Source: Cornus controversa (lineage: Eukaryota; Streptophyta; Magnoliopsida; Cornales; Cornaceae). Taken from it: a DNA stretch of 64,000 bases. Positions 36,442 through 49,741 of this stretch are shown piece after piece (within the stretch, counting starts at the first letter, position 1; each line of letters opens with the position of its first letter). Location of the stretch: assembly GCA_026545225.1 (NCBI GenBank), contig CM048851.1:32487956-32551955 (forward strand). The letters run 5' to 3'. Below the pieces are notes generated by a model that saw only the letters and a program-made list of their open reading frames with translations, searched no databases and was not told the DNA's origin. Position numbers and translations under genes: made by a program.

Positions 36442-36561
36442 GGCATCTAATTCATCAAAATGAGATGTGGGTTACGCATAAATTCTTCATAAATCACTCA
36501 TATATGCATCTAAGTTGAACAAAATAAATATTGGATGAGTTGGGTATGACTTAATTCTCAT

Positions 36562-36592
<31 letters not shown>

Positions 36593-37076
36593 CTTCTCTC
36601 TCTCCTTTCACTTCTATAGTTCTATCCCCATTGAGAGGGAGAAATAAAAAGAGATAGAGATCGGTGAGTGATATTTGTTGCTGTTGTTGTAGAGAGAGAG
36701 AGAGAGAGATCCGACAGGTTCAAACTCTTATTTGCTGTCGATGAGAGGAGATGAGAGAAGGGTTGGGGGTTGTGTGGCTTTGTTATATCGAATGACAGCT
36801 GCGTGAGGGGGCACTTGAGTCTGTCCTCACTGTCTCTGCATTAATAAACCCTCCCACCCTCCAATCAATAGTCATTTCCCATCTCTTCTCTGGTTGTCTA
36901 TGTGTTCTCTTCTCCATGTTTTCTTATGCCTTTGGCCTCATCACTACTCATGTGTGTTCTCTTAAACCTTAAAATATATCTATATCTATATATGTCATCT
37001 TTTCCATACAAATACTTACTTTTTCTTCCTCTATCAATTACTATAATTTTATATTAATGTGTTCGTTACACACACA

Positions 37077-37111
<35 letters not shown>

Positions 37112-37659
37112 GTTATATACTATTTAGTTAGTTATAATATACTTACATATGGTTGATCCCCACATCTTTACCCATTGTGGTCTCTGCATAAAGGTCGTTA
37201 TGGACCCCTGATCATCACAAGGTCGCCACTTGCAACCACAATATGTAATCATATATCACTGTCTGGATAATCAGGAGTGTGAATTACAGTATTTGCTGTT
37301 GCTTATTAGTGAACCAAATATATGTGATAATATATTGCTATATACATTTAGGCCTAAATGGAATTCGGACGGGTGGATCATAAGTTTTTTTAACTAATGA
37401 ATTATTGGATTTGAATTGTTAACGAGTTATCGAAATATTTCAAATAATATTTTAATTTGTAATTATCAGATCGAATTCGAATCATATAAACCTCTAACTG
37501 CCTTCATAAAATATGATTTGAAAACTTGAACGTCTAATTGGTCACTGAGAAAGTAGGTCTTTGACTTTTTTTTAAAGAAGAAAACAATAAAAAAAGATAA
37601 AATAGAGAGAAGAACAAAATAATAATAAGTAAATATTATATTTAAGTATTAAATAATCT

Positions 37660-37850
37660 ATTTATAGTATATTATATCGGATCGGATTATTATCGAACCA
37701 TATCGACCATAATTTATATCTGGTTTGTTTAATTAATGGATTATCATATTCGAATCAATAACGAATTATCGATTAAATGTTTCAATCAATATCTTAATTA
37801 TCGACTCGAATTCAGGTTAAAATTCGATCCATTGACAAATATGCTGATAA
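37660..37850. repeat. Second copy of the dispersed AT-rich repeat
   Basis: It aligns in order with 14905-15095: tcggattattatcgaaccat, then taatttatatctggtttg, then ttaatggattatcatattcg, then attcgatccattgac. A partial copy precedes it at 37387-37500. Confidence 0.55.
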
Positions 37851-39136
37851 AAAGTCTGATAGTCAGACAACTCCAACTGCTTTTATATGAGTGGAGCATG
37901 GGTCTCATTATTGACATCACCATGGCTTCAATTGTGGAGCTCACCCCGACTTACTTAAAAATATGCTTATGAAAGTTGTCTCAATCAGAATTGTTTGACC
38001 GTCAAATAATTGATATATAAGTTGATTCGGCTCTAACTTGATTACCACATTCGTGTGTAGTATTTGGCTGCAACTCAATCTTACATTAAATTTATAATTT
38101 TGTTTTGGTGTGACATTTTTGGTTCACCTGGATTAGTTTTCCTCAATTGGTGGGTCTTAGGTACTATCATTTTCTGTAGATCAAACGAACAGCTAATTTA
38201 GAACAGATTGTCTTTATGTTTTTACTCCTTTCTATTTGTTGGGACATGTATGCTATATATATATATATATATATAGATCACTACCTACCAACTTAATTCA
38301 GTAAATAATATTTCTCTAGACCCTAATCAAACATTCCCCACATGACCCCACGTTCCTATCCTTCCAATCATAAGCTGTTATAAACCAACTTCCCAACAAA
38401 GGTAAAATAAATTTATGCAACAGTTGTGATCACCTTTTTTTTCTTTTTTGAAAAGTTTGATGATTTAATTAATTTAAATATCCTTTAATTTCTAATTAAT
38501 AAATGCCAATCAGATCATGAATTTGCATCAAATGGTCAATGGGCGGCTGATAATAAGACCAAAATTTTGAACTGTAGTCTTGTTTCATCAGATAAATTCT
38601 TGTCCAAGCATGTTAAAGCTAATCTAAGTATTAATTTATGTTTAAATGGAAGACCATTATATTGTCTACACTCCATTAGAGCTCCCATATGATGACTTTG
38701 ATGGATTCTTCCACGCATCCTTTGGAGTTGTACAGGTTTGTCATTTCGCTTTTGTAAAGCTGACTTGATTTCAGTTTTATATCATATAACTAATATTAAC
38801 TTCCCAAGAAAAAGCCCATGAAAGGTATCGATATGATCTTACAAAAATGTGAAAATTATGTCAAAATCTATACAAATTGATTGATATTAAACTCAATTTA
38901 TATTTCATTTTTTTTAAAAATCAAAAAATTAAAAGATACTCTTGTCATTGCATAATTTGGAGGAGTTAATATGAAGGCAATGTTGATTTATCACTCCACC
39001 AGATATTAGTTGTTATAATACACCTTTTTATACATTTTTTGTTTTTGAGGCCACAAGAACACACACTGCACAGACATACAGTAGTGTGTTTAATTTATAA
39101 CATTGTATGTATTATATATACATATATATTTATACT

Positions 39137-39351
39137 GAGAGAGTGAGAGAGAGAGAGAGAGAGGGGGGGGGGGGTGTCATTTTCCAGCTTGATGCCAGCA
39201 TTAGGGACGTGGAGACAGCTATGGGGACCTCTAGTTTTATGAATGTTACTGTAGTCCGTGATCTGACAGTCCTCTCCACGTGCGGTCGTGACAATGTTTG
39301 AGTACAATGAGCTGGATTTCATCTACTACTTTTTACACTATAGGAGATTTT

Positions 39352-39386
<35 letters not shown>

Positions 39387-39388
39387 AT
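39137..39388. repeat. (GA)n plus G-run facing a (CT)n tract
   Basis: GA units with a run of G end at about 39173, and CT units follow at 39353-39386. They are about 180 bp apart and inverted to each other. The spacer is not coding. Confidence 0.6.
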
Positions 39389-39699
39389 ACATATATATAT
39401 ATTATGGTATGGGTGACCCACCCACTACCTCCATCTACAAATACCAACCAATGAATGGGAGGCAAAGTCCATTTGCAGGATACCAACTTGGTTTGGGCAA
39501 ATAAAGCAACCTAGCACCTTAAGTAAAATATTCTTCCTCAAAGTCTAATCCTTTCATATATATACACACTATTTTTCATTTTATTCCCACGTCAAAAGAA
39601 TACCCTTTTTTCTGAATTGTGACTTGTGAGGGTCCTCTTCATTGCAATGATTCAAAAGCTGATGTTCTTCATTTTCTCAGGATCTTTGCTTGCTGGCAC

Positions 39700-39736
<37 letters not shown>

Positions 39737-40632
39737 GGACTTCTTAAGACCATCTAATAATTGCACACTTAATTAATTAGTAGAACTCACTTTGATAATT
39801 TTACTAATTTCCCAATGTTTGGTGATGATGGTGACTTACCCCATTCCACCATAATTCTTATCTCATCTCGATTAATGATTTTTCAAAAAATTAGTCAAAA
39901 AATCTTATCATTATCCACTGCATCCATTCGATAGATAAAACACAACTAAAATTTTAGACTATTAGACATGAATAACATTAGTGTTGTAACAAAAAAAAAG
40001 ATGATGTCATATCTAATCTTTTATTTATTTTTATTTTTTATAAAAGTGGTTGTTCTAACATTCAAAAGCATGACTAACATTAATCTCAACAAATTAAAAT
40101 AGTAGGGGTTGTAATGCCCTGAGGGCCACACCCAAAAAGAGTAATCTTTGTTGATGTCCAGGACAGCATCCTGAATGTGGAAAGGGGCCTACAATTCCAA
40201 AGCCCTAATACTGACATTGAACAGCATTATATATGGCAGGGATTAATGAGCTGTCCAGTCCCATTCAAAGTTCCCCATCTGCTGTGCTGTGGTATATATT
40301 CAAGGACACATTTGTCATTCCACATCATAAAATTTGATTTAGTACCATTTTAAGGGCCAATGATAAAAGTTAGGAAAGACAACCATAATGCTTTTTTTCT
40401 TTTTTTCTTTTTTCTTTTTTCTTTTTCTTTTTTTTTACAAAGGCACCTTACCCATTTTAAACAACTTCCAACATAAAGGTTCTCATGTCCTCGTCAACTA
40501 CAAATTATGAATAACATTGAGAGCTAAATTGTGTATTGATTCCGAGTGTAGTTTTTTTTACATTAAATAATGTTAAAAATTAAGTTTATTTTCAGTCTTT
40601 TCTTTCTAACAAAGAAATTTGGACATCCTGAG

Positions 40633-41007
40633 TAGGGATAACAACAGGGATGATTTGGGCGGGAGTACTCTTTCGCATTCCCTCTCCCGTTTAACTATTC
40701 ATGTTCTGCCCTGCTTGAAACTGTTTAAAAAAACCCCTTTCTACTCCATCCCATCCTATCCTGTTTAAATTCTAACTCAATTTTTTTCCTAATTTTTTCA
40801 CTCAAATTTAAAAACTCATATCTAAAAATAAAAATTTTAAAAATATTCATTCAAAATCTATATAATTGTACAAAATAAACATTAACACTTTAAAATAAGA
40901 GTAATTTTGTATATAAGGATAAAATAGTAAATTTTTAATATAAACAATGTAGCTTTAGAGGACCCCAAAACCATTTTAAACTTATTTGGAGTGTTTTGTC
41001 ATCCCTA
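40633..41007. mobile_element. hAT-type MITE, 375 bp
   Basis: The left end tagggataacaac and the inverted right end tagggatgacaaaac match well, and both fit the plant hAT end. The flanking 8-mers atcctgag and gtcccaag match at 5 of 8, with only transitions between them, so the duplication is old or uncertain. The interior has the CCCGTTT/CCCTGC phrases common in this family. Confidence 0.65.
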
Positions 41008-41732
41008 GTCCCAAGGACATCACTGTAGTATGTCATATTTATGTCTATGTTGATAATTAATAAAAACTTTAACCTACTATTTTTGTTACCTTCATTCTCT
41101 CCTCTAACTTAGTAAATGTTTTTTAACCACCACAGTTGTCACAATTGATATATTTTTTTCATTTAACTCCATAGTTAGGACTTAGGAGGTACACCCATCA
41201 ATTGTATGTAGTCAACCATCTTGCAAGGACATGGCCTAAAACCACCATAGGCCTATCTGTCCTTCTATACATCAATGCTTTCTACTACTGAAGGTGATTT
41301 TTGCCTCATAAAAGCATAGAATTACAACTCCCACGTCAAGGAGAGTCAAATTTTGAATTTTTTATGAAAATGTCAGGAAGTATCACTCGATTCGATGGTG
41401 AATAAGAATAAATTCTCTTTATTAAAATCATTCTAAAAAGTTTTATGCTTGTACAACGTTTTTAGTGAAATAAAATGAGTAGCATAGAAAGTTTATAGTT
41501 TTTCTTTTTAATTTTTCCTATTTCCAAGTGAAAAAGAAAACATCAGAAAAATAAACATATATATTTCAACAGTGTTTGTTGTTCATGAAATTTAATCATC
41601 CCACCGTGAGCTATAAAACAAAAACTCTTTGATGCAATTTAGTTCAATTTTTTACTTTTCCTTTTTGGGAAAAAGAAAAAGGAAAGAAAAAAGCTTTACT
41701 TCCCCTTTTACTTTAGAAAGAATAATGAGTAA
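41008..41732. other. Gene-free stretch
   Basis: No coding region or clear repeat end is seen. Confidence 0.35.
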
Positions 41733-42075
41733 TTACCCTTATAACCCCTTAGTTTAGACAATATTCCTATCAGATTTTCTATGGTTTCAATATTCCCTAC
41801 TACACTCTCTATTAGTAACACTCATCGAGTCTACTAACTTTTTTTTAATGATTTTACGATTTTACTCATGAGATCAAAGATGTCATTTCATGCATGAGAA
41901 GGGCAAAATTGATCATTTCTACATTTTTCTGTTGCTAATGTCAGCAGATTTTATTTGTCTGTTGACATTGCACTAATAGAGGGGAGAAATCAATACATAA
42001 ACTCAAAATTCATGGGATGTAATCGAAAATAATGAAACCTAAGGGAATCAAATTGGAATATTGACTAAACTGAGA
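41733..42075. mobile_element. Fold-back / MULE-like MITE
   Basis: The left arm contains taattacccttataacccc and tagtttagacaatattcc. The right arm inverted contains cagtttagtcaatattccaa and tacatcccatgaattttg. The arms are diverged; boundaries are approximate and no target duplication was found. Confidence 0.45.
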
Positions 42076-42483
42076 CAAAGAAATGGTGTTTTATGTGATA
42101 AAAGAATATAAAATAAACTAATTAAAAGTGAAATTTTGTAGGATTATTATTAGGTCAACTATATATATTATGTCGATCAGAATGTTGGATTTTTAAAAAT
42201 GAAACAAGAACAACACATTCATGTAACTAAAATGAAAATATAAGATATGTGATAGGAGTGAATAGAAGCTACATGATTACTAATCAAAGTATGAGAAAAA
42301 TTATGAGTGATGTCTTTGAGCCATAAAACAAGAGAAAATAGGCTAAAAGGTAGTACGACATATACAATGAATAGCCATAGATGCACCAAAAAAACTAAGA
42401 ATATTTAATTTGAATAAAAAATGAGAGACAAAGGACGACGAAAAACTAATATGGGATGAAGTTATTTGAAATAATTTTAAAAA

Positions 42484-42921
42484 GGCTAAATTACTTAGAC
42501 CCCCCTTGAGGTTTCGCCAAATTACCTTCGGATTAAAATTTTTAAAATATATTGTCCAATCTCTCCTAAGGTTTTGTTGACTTTATTTCAGGTATCTCTG
42601 TCGCTAATTGATAGTTAGCTTCGTTAAAGTCAATTACCATAAAAAAATTAAAATACCAAAACTACCCTTGATATCAGTAATATTGATGTGACATTGATGG
42701 AGAAAATATATTTATATAATATGTTAATCTTAGTCAAATGATTATTGATGTTATTTTTGCACAAAATTATTATAACTTGAGAGTACTTTTGTAATTATAT
42801 ATTAGAAGTGATTTTGTTTAACGGATCGTTAGTTTGACAGGGGTGTCAAAGTAATTTTGTAAAATCTTTAATCTGAGGGTAATTAAGTCAAACCTCAGGA
42901 AAAGTCAGAGTAATTTACCCT
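42484..42921. mobile_element. MULE-type MITE, 438 bp, with perfect 9-bp duplication
   Basis: Ends are ggctaaattacttagacccc and, inverted from the right, gggtaaattactctgacttt. Arms continue with tgaggttt..ccaaattacc / tgaggtttgacttaattacc. The 9-bp word ttttaaaaa lies directly outside both ends (42475-42483 and 42922-42930). It belongs to the same broad family as 13198-13841, with different arm sequence. Confidence 0.78.
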
Positions 42922-43050
42922 TTTAAAAAACTAAGTATAATAGGGCAAAGGACTTGTAATAGAAAAAAAAAAAAAAAAGAGTATTCGATGACATGGCTAT
43001 ATATAGAATTAAAGCAAATGATAACAATATATATATATATATAAGTACTA

Positions 43051-43177
43051 GTCTTATGAAGTAAGATATGAACCTAAGACACAAATTCGACTCAACAATA
43101 ACATGTTATAAAAGTATTAGTCTTATGAAGTAAAATACGAACACGAGATACAAATACGACTCAACAAAAATAACAGC
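43051..43177. repeat. Tandem duplication, period 69 bp
   Basis: The phrase gtcttatgaagtaagatatg at 43051 recurs at 43120 as gtcttatgaagtaaaatacg. It is followed in both by gacacaaattcgactcaaca-like sequence. Confidence 0.75.
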
Positions 43178-44940
43178 GATATGGAATCTCAAAAAATTAA
43201 GACACAGATACAGAAAGATACATAAAAATGCATACAAGTGTCTACATTGTCACGAATGTAATCACTAATTTACAACTTTTAGAGTTGAACTTGTGTTGTT
43301 TTTGTTTTCTAGTAAACTAGTACTTTATACTATTTTTCTAATTATTCCATAATATTTTTAAAATTACATTCTAACTTTATTTTATTTTTTAAAAAATAAT
43401 AATTTCAAAACTACTATGTTGTTTCTAAAAGTGTTCGAGATGTATTCTGTCATGTCCGGACACTGTCTCAAATATGTTCCATCATATCCAAAACCATGTC
43501 TACCTGGAGTCATTGCCTTGTGCCATGGTAAATACTTGGATTGAGGATAAAAAAAACTAGTTGGGCTTTAGGTAATTTCTCAGATTCCGAGGTACTCAAA
43601 TCTTCCTAGCCCAAACCGAGATCTGAAGTTCTGGAGTGCCATTACTCTCAGCCTCTAGATGGTCCATCAAATATTGTACATAGCTATTAGTTAAGCCCAT
43701 TTATAATAGCCCATCACACGACGCCACACATCCAATTTAGGCCCATAATCTAGTTAGGATTCTCCCCTCAGATACTAATCCGAAGAGCCCTAGCCCACAT
43801 CAATTTTTTGGGCCCATAACAAACTCCAGTCCAGCTTTACCATAAAATAAAAAGAAAATGTTAACAAATAATTTTCTCGTACACGAGGATTATTGATTAT
43901 GTGTACTCATAATATGCCTTTATTCTCTTTAACGGGGAAGAAATGCAATACGTCGGTGTAGTTGTACTAGCGCAATCTCAATGATGTGTGTACAATATGT
44001 ATCGTGGATTTCAATGCACGTGTTATATATGCACGATTGAGATTTACCCTGTGCACTGAGTGCATTGTAATTTTTCTCGCAAATAGGGCTCGAACTCTTA
44101 ACTTTTTTTTTGAAAATAAGAGATCATATCATTCGAACTAAAAGCCCGCGGTAAAAGTTAGCTTTCAATGGCCCTCATATCCTACAAACTCTTTGAAACA
44201 TTGCGGAAGAAAAAGTTGGGTTTATGCAAGTCTTTTTAGCCTCGCATGTTAGCATTTGTTTGATGATTCCGGTTAGCAACATGGGCCCAAATTGGGCTGG
44301 TTTGAGGGATTATGTAGTCAACCTGTGGGCAATACAAAGTATATAATCTAAAGCACAATTCGAACCTCACCTCCAACCCAAACTTAGTTTTCTAAATTTT
44401 GGTTAAGTTGGGCTTGTGATCGAATTGGACACAGATAATGCTAGGGTCGGGGTGGACCATGCTTGCCTTCGAACCAATCACCTTGAAACCATTAATGTGG
44501 CACAGTATAGATTGATACGTGTCTTTTCTGAATTTTAAATATATAAAAATAAATTTAAAATTTATTTCATTCTTTACAAATATTTATTAACCAGAACAAT
44601 TATCAAACTATTATTATAATGCACTAGTGGTATGGAAATGGTTTATAATTCTCACGGAGGTAAGTATTGTGTTCGGTGGTGGGTTGTGGAATGTTCTAAA
44701 ACAAACTCGGCACCACCATCCACAAAAAAATAAAAATACGAAGAAAAAAAAAAAGGGGGTCTCAAAGCATGTTAGACTTGAGTTGAATTCAGACTGACGA
44801 ATCAAATTTATACCTATAGGAATGAATTGTGAAAGCCAATAACTTATAATGGCATGCATCCCAAGGAGGAGCAACTCTGGGCCGGATATACTAAGAGGGC
44901 CTAACAATTTTTTTATGCTCGACATGATAACTTGTATGCA

Positions 44941-44942
<2 letters not shown>

Positions 44943-45008
<66 letters not shown>
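44943..45008. repeat. (CT)n-(TA)n compound microsatellite
   Basis: About 18 CT units then about 15 TA units. Confidence 0.9.
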
Positions 45009-45015
<7 letters not shown>

Positions 45016-45185
45016 CATCGATAAGTAAGAAATTGTTGCACACCATAAATATTAATCATCGGATATAATTGTTGTGTTTTTTGTAATTACCTTTTTTTAC
45101 ATTTAGATTATATTCCATGGTTATTATACTTGATATGTAAAAATTTCTTATTTACTAGTGAGCAAGAGATCATTACTGTGAGTCA

Positions 45186-45224
<39 letters not shown>

Positions 45225-45607
45225 CGAGTGGTAGGATTAAACATAGAGGTAGGGGTCATTAATTCTTTCTCTTTTGTTTTATTTTAATTTATTTTATTGA
45301 TTGGGAAGGTGAATTGATCTGTGTTTCAAATCAAATTAATACAAGGAGTTGTTTGAAGTTGGTCTGTAATGTGGGGATCAATTAATTGTTTAGAATAAGC
45401 TTCTAGAATATGAATCTGATCATCTAATTATGTATTGCAAATAACTATGTTAATTTGTGGATGAGTTACATGTGTGCTCGTCCCTGTTAGGGCCACAATT
45501 CTTCCAAAGAAGTGTGAAATGGATACACATATTATGAATGATGAAAAAATAGGAAGGTACTCGTTAATTTGGTGGATCAGGCTGTGCTTTAATTCATGGA
45601 GAAGAGA

Positions 45608-45609
<2 letters not shown>

Positions 45610-45670
<61 letters not shown>
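45610..45670. repeat. (TA)n microsatellite, the longest in the window
   Basis: About 30 TA units without interruption. Confidence 0.9.
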
Positions 45671-45672
<2 letters not shown>

Positions 45673-46354
45673 TGGTGGTCCTTTATTCTTCTTTCTTATC
45701 TAGTTATCTTTAATTTCTTCTAATGTTGCATGTGGTTGGTGCACTACTTAATAATCCAGTTGCATTCATACTTATGATCCTCCAACTCAACTTTCTTAAT
45801 AATCCCAGTCGCATTCATATTTATTTACTTACCATCAGTTTGAATGAAAAAATAATTTTTTACCACATGTACATCATTAGAGATAATACCAAATTCATAT
45901 AGCCGCGAAAAATTGCATATTATTGATCACGATCAAAAACTGAACTAATTTTTGATTATTGGTTCTCAACGAGATAGAATTTTTAGAAGGACAATTCGAA
46001 AAAGAAACAGTGTTTTTTTTATGTTCATCTCAACTTTTAGATCAAATACATTATTTTTAAAAATCGTTCACTTTGACTACATGAATTTGTAATTTGTGAT
46101 TGAAAGTACATGTGTTCATAATTTTCCTTATAGATAATACAATATCTTGGGTGAGGATTGATGCTTGATCAGACAAATGCTTTGCAAAATGTGGCCACCA
46201 GAGACACACATATTGTGGTACTCCTGATAGAGTACATAACCCTTTTTGTTTTTTCAATTCAAGGAGCAGCATCCTCACACCCCTTGGTATAGCAAGTTGT
46301 CTCACATGGTGAATAATTTCCACACCTTCCTCACCATGTGGGCACGCGTGTGTC

Positions 46355-46356
<2 letters not shown>

Positions 46357-46408
<52 letters not shown>
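46357..46408. repeat. (AT)n microsatellite
   Basis: About 26 AT units. Confidence 0.9.
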
Positions 46409-46410
<2 letters not shown>

Positions 46411-46552
46411 ACGAGGGAAAGGGTTGGTCTTCTGGAATTTGAACATTAATTAAGCCTAGATGAATATTAAAGTTAACAAGTTACACTCTCTCCAATGACT
46501 TAACTTTTAGAACATACATGGAAAGTAAACAAACTCATGCTTGATAACTTGA

Positions 46553-46957
46553 ACTTAAGAATTATTATAAATACATGAATTTTTGGAGTGTTATTTACCA
46601 TTTCATGAAGAGTTCTCAAAGTTGTGAAGTTTTGAAAAAATGGACATGTAGACATGAAAATTTCATGTTCTACAATTTTTCATGTCTAAATTGTTATTTT
46701 TAGTGAAATGGCCTGCACAAATAGTAGTACATAAAATAATTGCACAAAATATTATACTTTTCTACAAAAGTGGTACCTACATGCACAAAAATTATTCTTA
46801 AACATTAACTGGTGTAAACTTTTTTTTTTCCCGAAATTGTAAAACATGTCCACAATCAGCATTTTAGTCAAACCCATTTTTTCAAAACTTCAGGACTTTG
46901 ACACCATGAAATGGTAAATAGCACTCTAAAAATCCATGTATTTGTAATAATCCCTTA
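46553..46957. mobile_element. Fold-back element with arms of about 95 bp
   Basis: The left arm (attattataaatacatgaat, gtgttatttaccatttcatg, agttttgaaaaaatgg) is matched inverted at the right (ccattttttcaaaacttcag, catgaaatggtaaatagcac, atccatgtatttgtaataat). The flanking 9-mers aacttgaac and agcttaaat agree at 6 of 9 with only transitions, so a MULE-type origin is possible but not shown. Ends are approximate. Confidence 0.6.
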
Positions 46958-47412
46958 AGCTTAAATTACTGCACCATGGTTATTATTAGAAGCACCTTGC
47001 TAAATGAAATACATTCAGTTTGTGTGTGTGTGTGTAGCTAGGTCACTCAATTAATTAGATCGTAATTTCCAAATAAAGGAGATAAAATGGGAGTTGCAAA
47101 AAAAACACATCTATACAATTACATATAGACATATATTGAATGGGAGTTGATGGGCTGTAAATGAAACTTTTGCAGCACCTCCGAATCATTGAAAGTTAGT
47201 TATGAATGAAGCTGAAGATCTAAGTTAGAGAGAGAGGATTTAAGAAAGTATTTTCATCAGAAAATTAATTAAAGTAGAGTAGCTATATAGGTCCTAGGTA
47301 TAACTTTATAAAGAGATTGCATGGCAGTGTATTTAATGAATCATATGGTGCCCATGCATTTTTTTCAGATGGATCACAGCATTCCATATGCCCTCCATAC
47401 CAACAGTACTAA

Positions 47413-47465
<53 letters not shown>

Positions 47466-49556
47466 GGTATTAAGCATTTAGTCCACTACATGCAATTTGA
47501 CTGAGACTTGACACCTTACTTAAAGACGTACCACCTATATACTTTAAGTAGAAATTTCCACTTCTAGTAATGGTTATGGGAAACCATACATGTTGTTATT
47601 GTGATAGCAACAATGGTAGGTAATCTGTAAATTCAAAAAGAAACGAGTATAGAAAATTTACAATTACACACTTTTAAGTGCTAACATGACTTTGATATAA
47701 CTGAAAATGACCCTGATTATGACCTCAGAGAGTACTTTACAGAAGGAAATTAAAAGGATATGTGCATTGTAATGGTCCATTACTCTACCAGTTGTTATGA
47801 TCACATTAGAAATTTGCAAGCACCCCTTTTTTTTCTTCGAAAGTTCAAGCAAACACACGCACACACTAATTTTTTTCATATTTGGGCTCGACCTCCCCCT
47901 TGGCATGCATGAGACTCCATTTGTTTCAATATAAAATATTTTCCGTGTAAAATATTTTTCCTTGCAAGACCAGTTACATGTAAAATAACTTCTTACTTAT
48001 ATATTCGATCTGGTGTTCGGCAGATTCCAAAAAATATATATATAAGAAAAAGAACGAATAATCGTGAGTTTACAAATTAACCATCACGTTTTGAATTCAC
48101 AATGCAATATGCAGAGACCAAAATCCAAAGCTCTACAAATTGTCGAAGTTCCAGCCAACTAAATTGAGTAGTTTTAAATTTTCATCTGCTTATACATAGA
48201 TACTCATGAGATACATACATGTGTGTGCATATATATATATATACACAGACACATATATAACTCAGTTTGCTCTAATATTCACGAGTGTCATTGCTCTATT
48301 ACACTATGAATTAAAGTTAATCACTGAGTTCACTGGTTGTCTTGATCGTCACAATAAGTGGTTTTTGGACATTTTTGATTGATCACATGACCGTTAGGGC
48401 ACATTGATCAATCTTTAAGGGGACCAATGTGACTAGTTGATGGGAGAGGTCACATGAAATGATAAATTATTGATTCCATAATATATATATATATATATAT
48501 ATATATTGAATGGAGAGTAATATTGTGGACTGCTTAAAAAGTATCTTAAGATAGGAATGAGAAGTGGCCTCATTTAAGCACACCACATGCAGTTTTTTGG
48601 GGCCCTGAGGCTACTGTGGGTGGGTGGCGTGGACCTCACACTCGCCATGCCGTGGCTCCAATTGAAGCCATTATTGTTGTATTTGAATTGATACAGATCG
48701 CACATGCTAACTTTTTATTATATTTAACCAAACTTTATAATACATAATGAGTGGTTATAATCAAACTTATATAACTCCATTGATGCTGCCAAAAACATCA
48801 CGGTCATAGAGTAATCAAATTTTCATACATCACAGGAATGATCAGTACCGGCCAATTTCGATCTCATCTAGTGAATTTGATGTGGCCTTGTGTAGTTTTC
48901 ATAGATCAGAGATTGGTATTGGTCACCATCCCTGTGATGGGTTCATACAAAACCATTGTTTCGTGTGACAGTTCTGAATCATATCGTCGATCAGTTTCTT
49001 ACTATTATCTATCAATCTGCAGTGAATTAATATATATATATACAACCATTTAGGTTCTTTTCGAGTGATAGAAAAACAATCTGACAAAAGTGTGACAATT
49101 TCATTGAACACTTTTTCTTTATATATATTGATTGAAAGCTGAATTTAGCCAAACTTTCATATCAAGAAAACGAAGGCGATGAAAAGAATCAGCCAAATTT
49201 TACCACTTTATGTCGTCAAAATATATATATTCTTAGTTGGTATGCACACTCAATCCCAAATTTGCATTCAAGAAGACTTGATGTTTATATATACATATAT
49301 ATATTATTTGCTGGCGATTGAACTGGCATGATGGACTGAATCACAAAATCACATTAATTCAAATTTAGTTTAGATAATTAAATAAAGTTATCAGTTTTTG
49401 TAAGTCCCTGTCCATGTTAAATATGTGAGCAAATATGTCTTGGCCTCTATTCGTAAGGTCCTAATCATCGAATAAATGATGATATATATAATATATGTAT
49501 AGATTACAACAAGAGAAAAAAAACAAAGCAAAAGAATTTTTTATTACTCCTGCTAC
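46958..49556. other. Gene-free stretch
   Basis: No gene supported. It includes a (TA)n tract at 47417-47462 and shorter ones at 48231-48242 and 48481-48506. Small ORFs here lack any recognisable domain. Confidence 0.4.
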
Positions 49557-49606
49557 CAAGTTGTACATGCAAAATGGCCTACTATTGTTTGGTTTTGTTC
49601 CCCCCC

Positions 49607-49655
<49 letters not shown>

Positions 49656-49741
49656 ATAATTTGATTTGGACCATTATATGGGTTATTGTGGGGGGTGGAA
49701 CAAACCCAAACAATAGTAGGCCATTTTGCATGTACAACTTG
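49557..49741. repeat. Near-perfect inverted repeat with a (TA)n loop
   Basis: Arms of about 56 bp (49557-49612 and 49684-49741) pair almost perfectly: caagttgtacatgcaaaatg ... tactattgtttggttttgtt at the left, and the inverse at the right. The differences are one G/T change and a few bases in the C/G run. The roughly 70-bp loop contains about 20 TA units. It could be a small MITE, or a transcript folding into a long hairpin. No convincing target duplication was found. Confidence 0.8.

Larger units (their letters stand above)
36442..40624. other. 5' flank of the RRM gene and long gene-free stretch
   Basis: The 5' UTR and promoter of the RRM gene should lie at about 36442-37000; GA/CT tracts at 36598-36606 and 36692-36709 are typical of plant leaders. 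No further gene is supported up to 40624. It contains microsatellites, the dispersed AT-rich repeat at 37660-37850, and pyrimidine runs (40388-40435). Confidence 0.4.
42931..46545. other. Gene-free stretch
   Basis: No gene supported. It holds a tandem duplication (43051), microsatellites, a piece of the gtgttcgaga/gtccggacac dispersed family near 43425-43500, and plant repeat debris with GGGCCCA phrases (43600-43820, 44280-44420). Confidence 0.4.

Noticed and set aside
45474-45671. ORFs ending in Ile-Tyr repeats here and at many other sites
   Set aside because: They are translations of (TA)n microsatellites.
46057-46323. 88-codon minus-strand ORF
   Set aside because: It looks partly protein-like but no family or exon borders could be assigned; not enough to call a gene.
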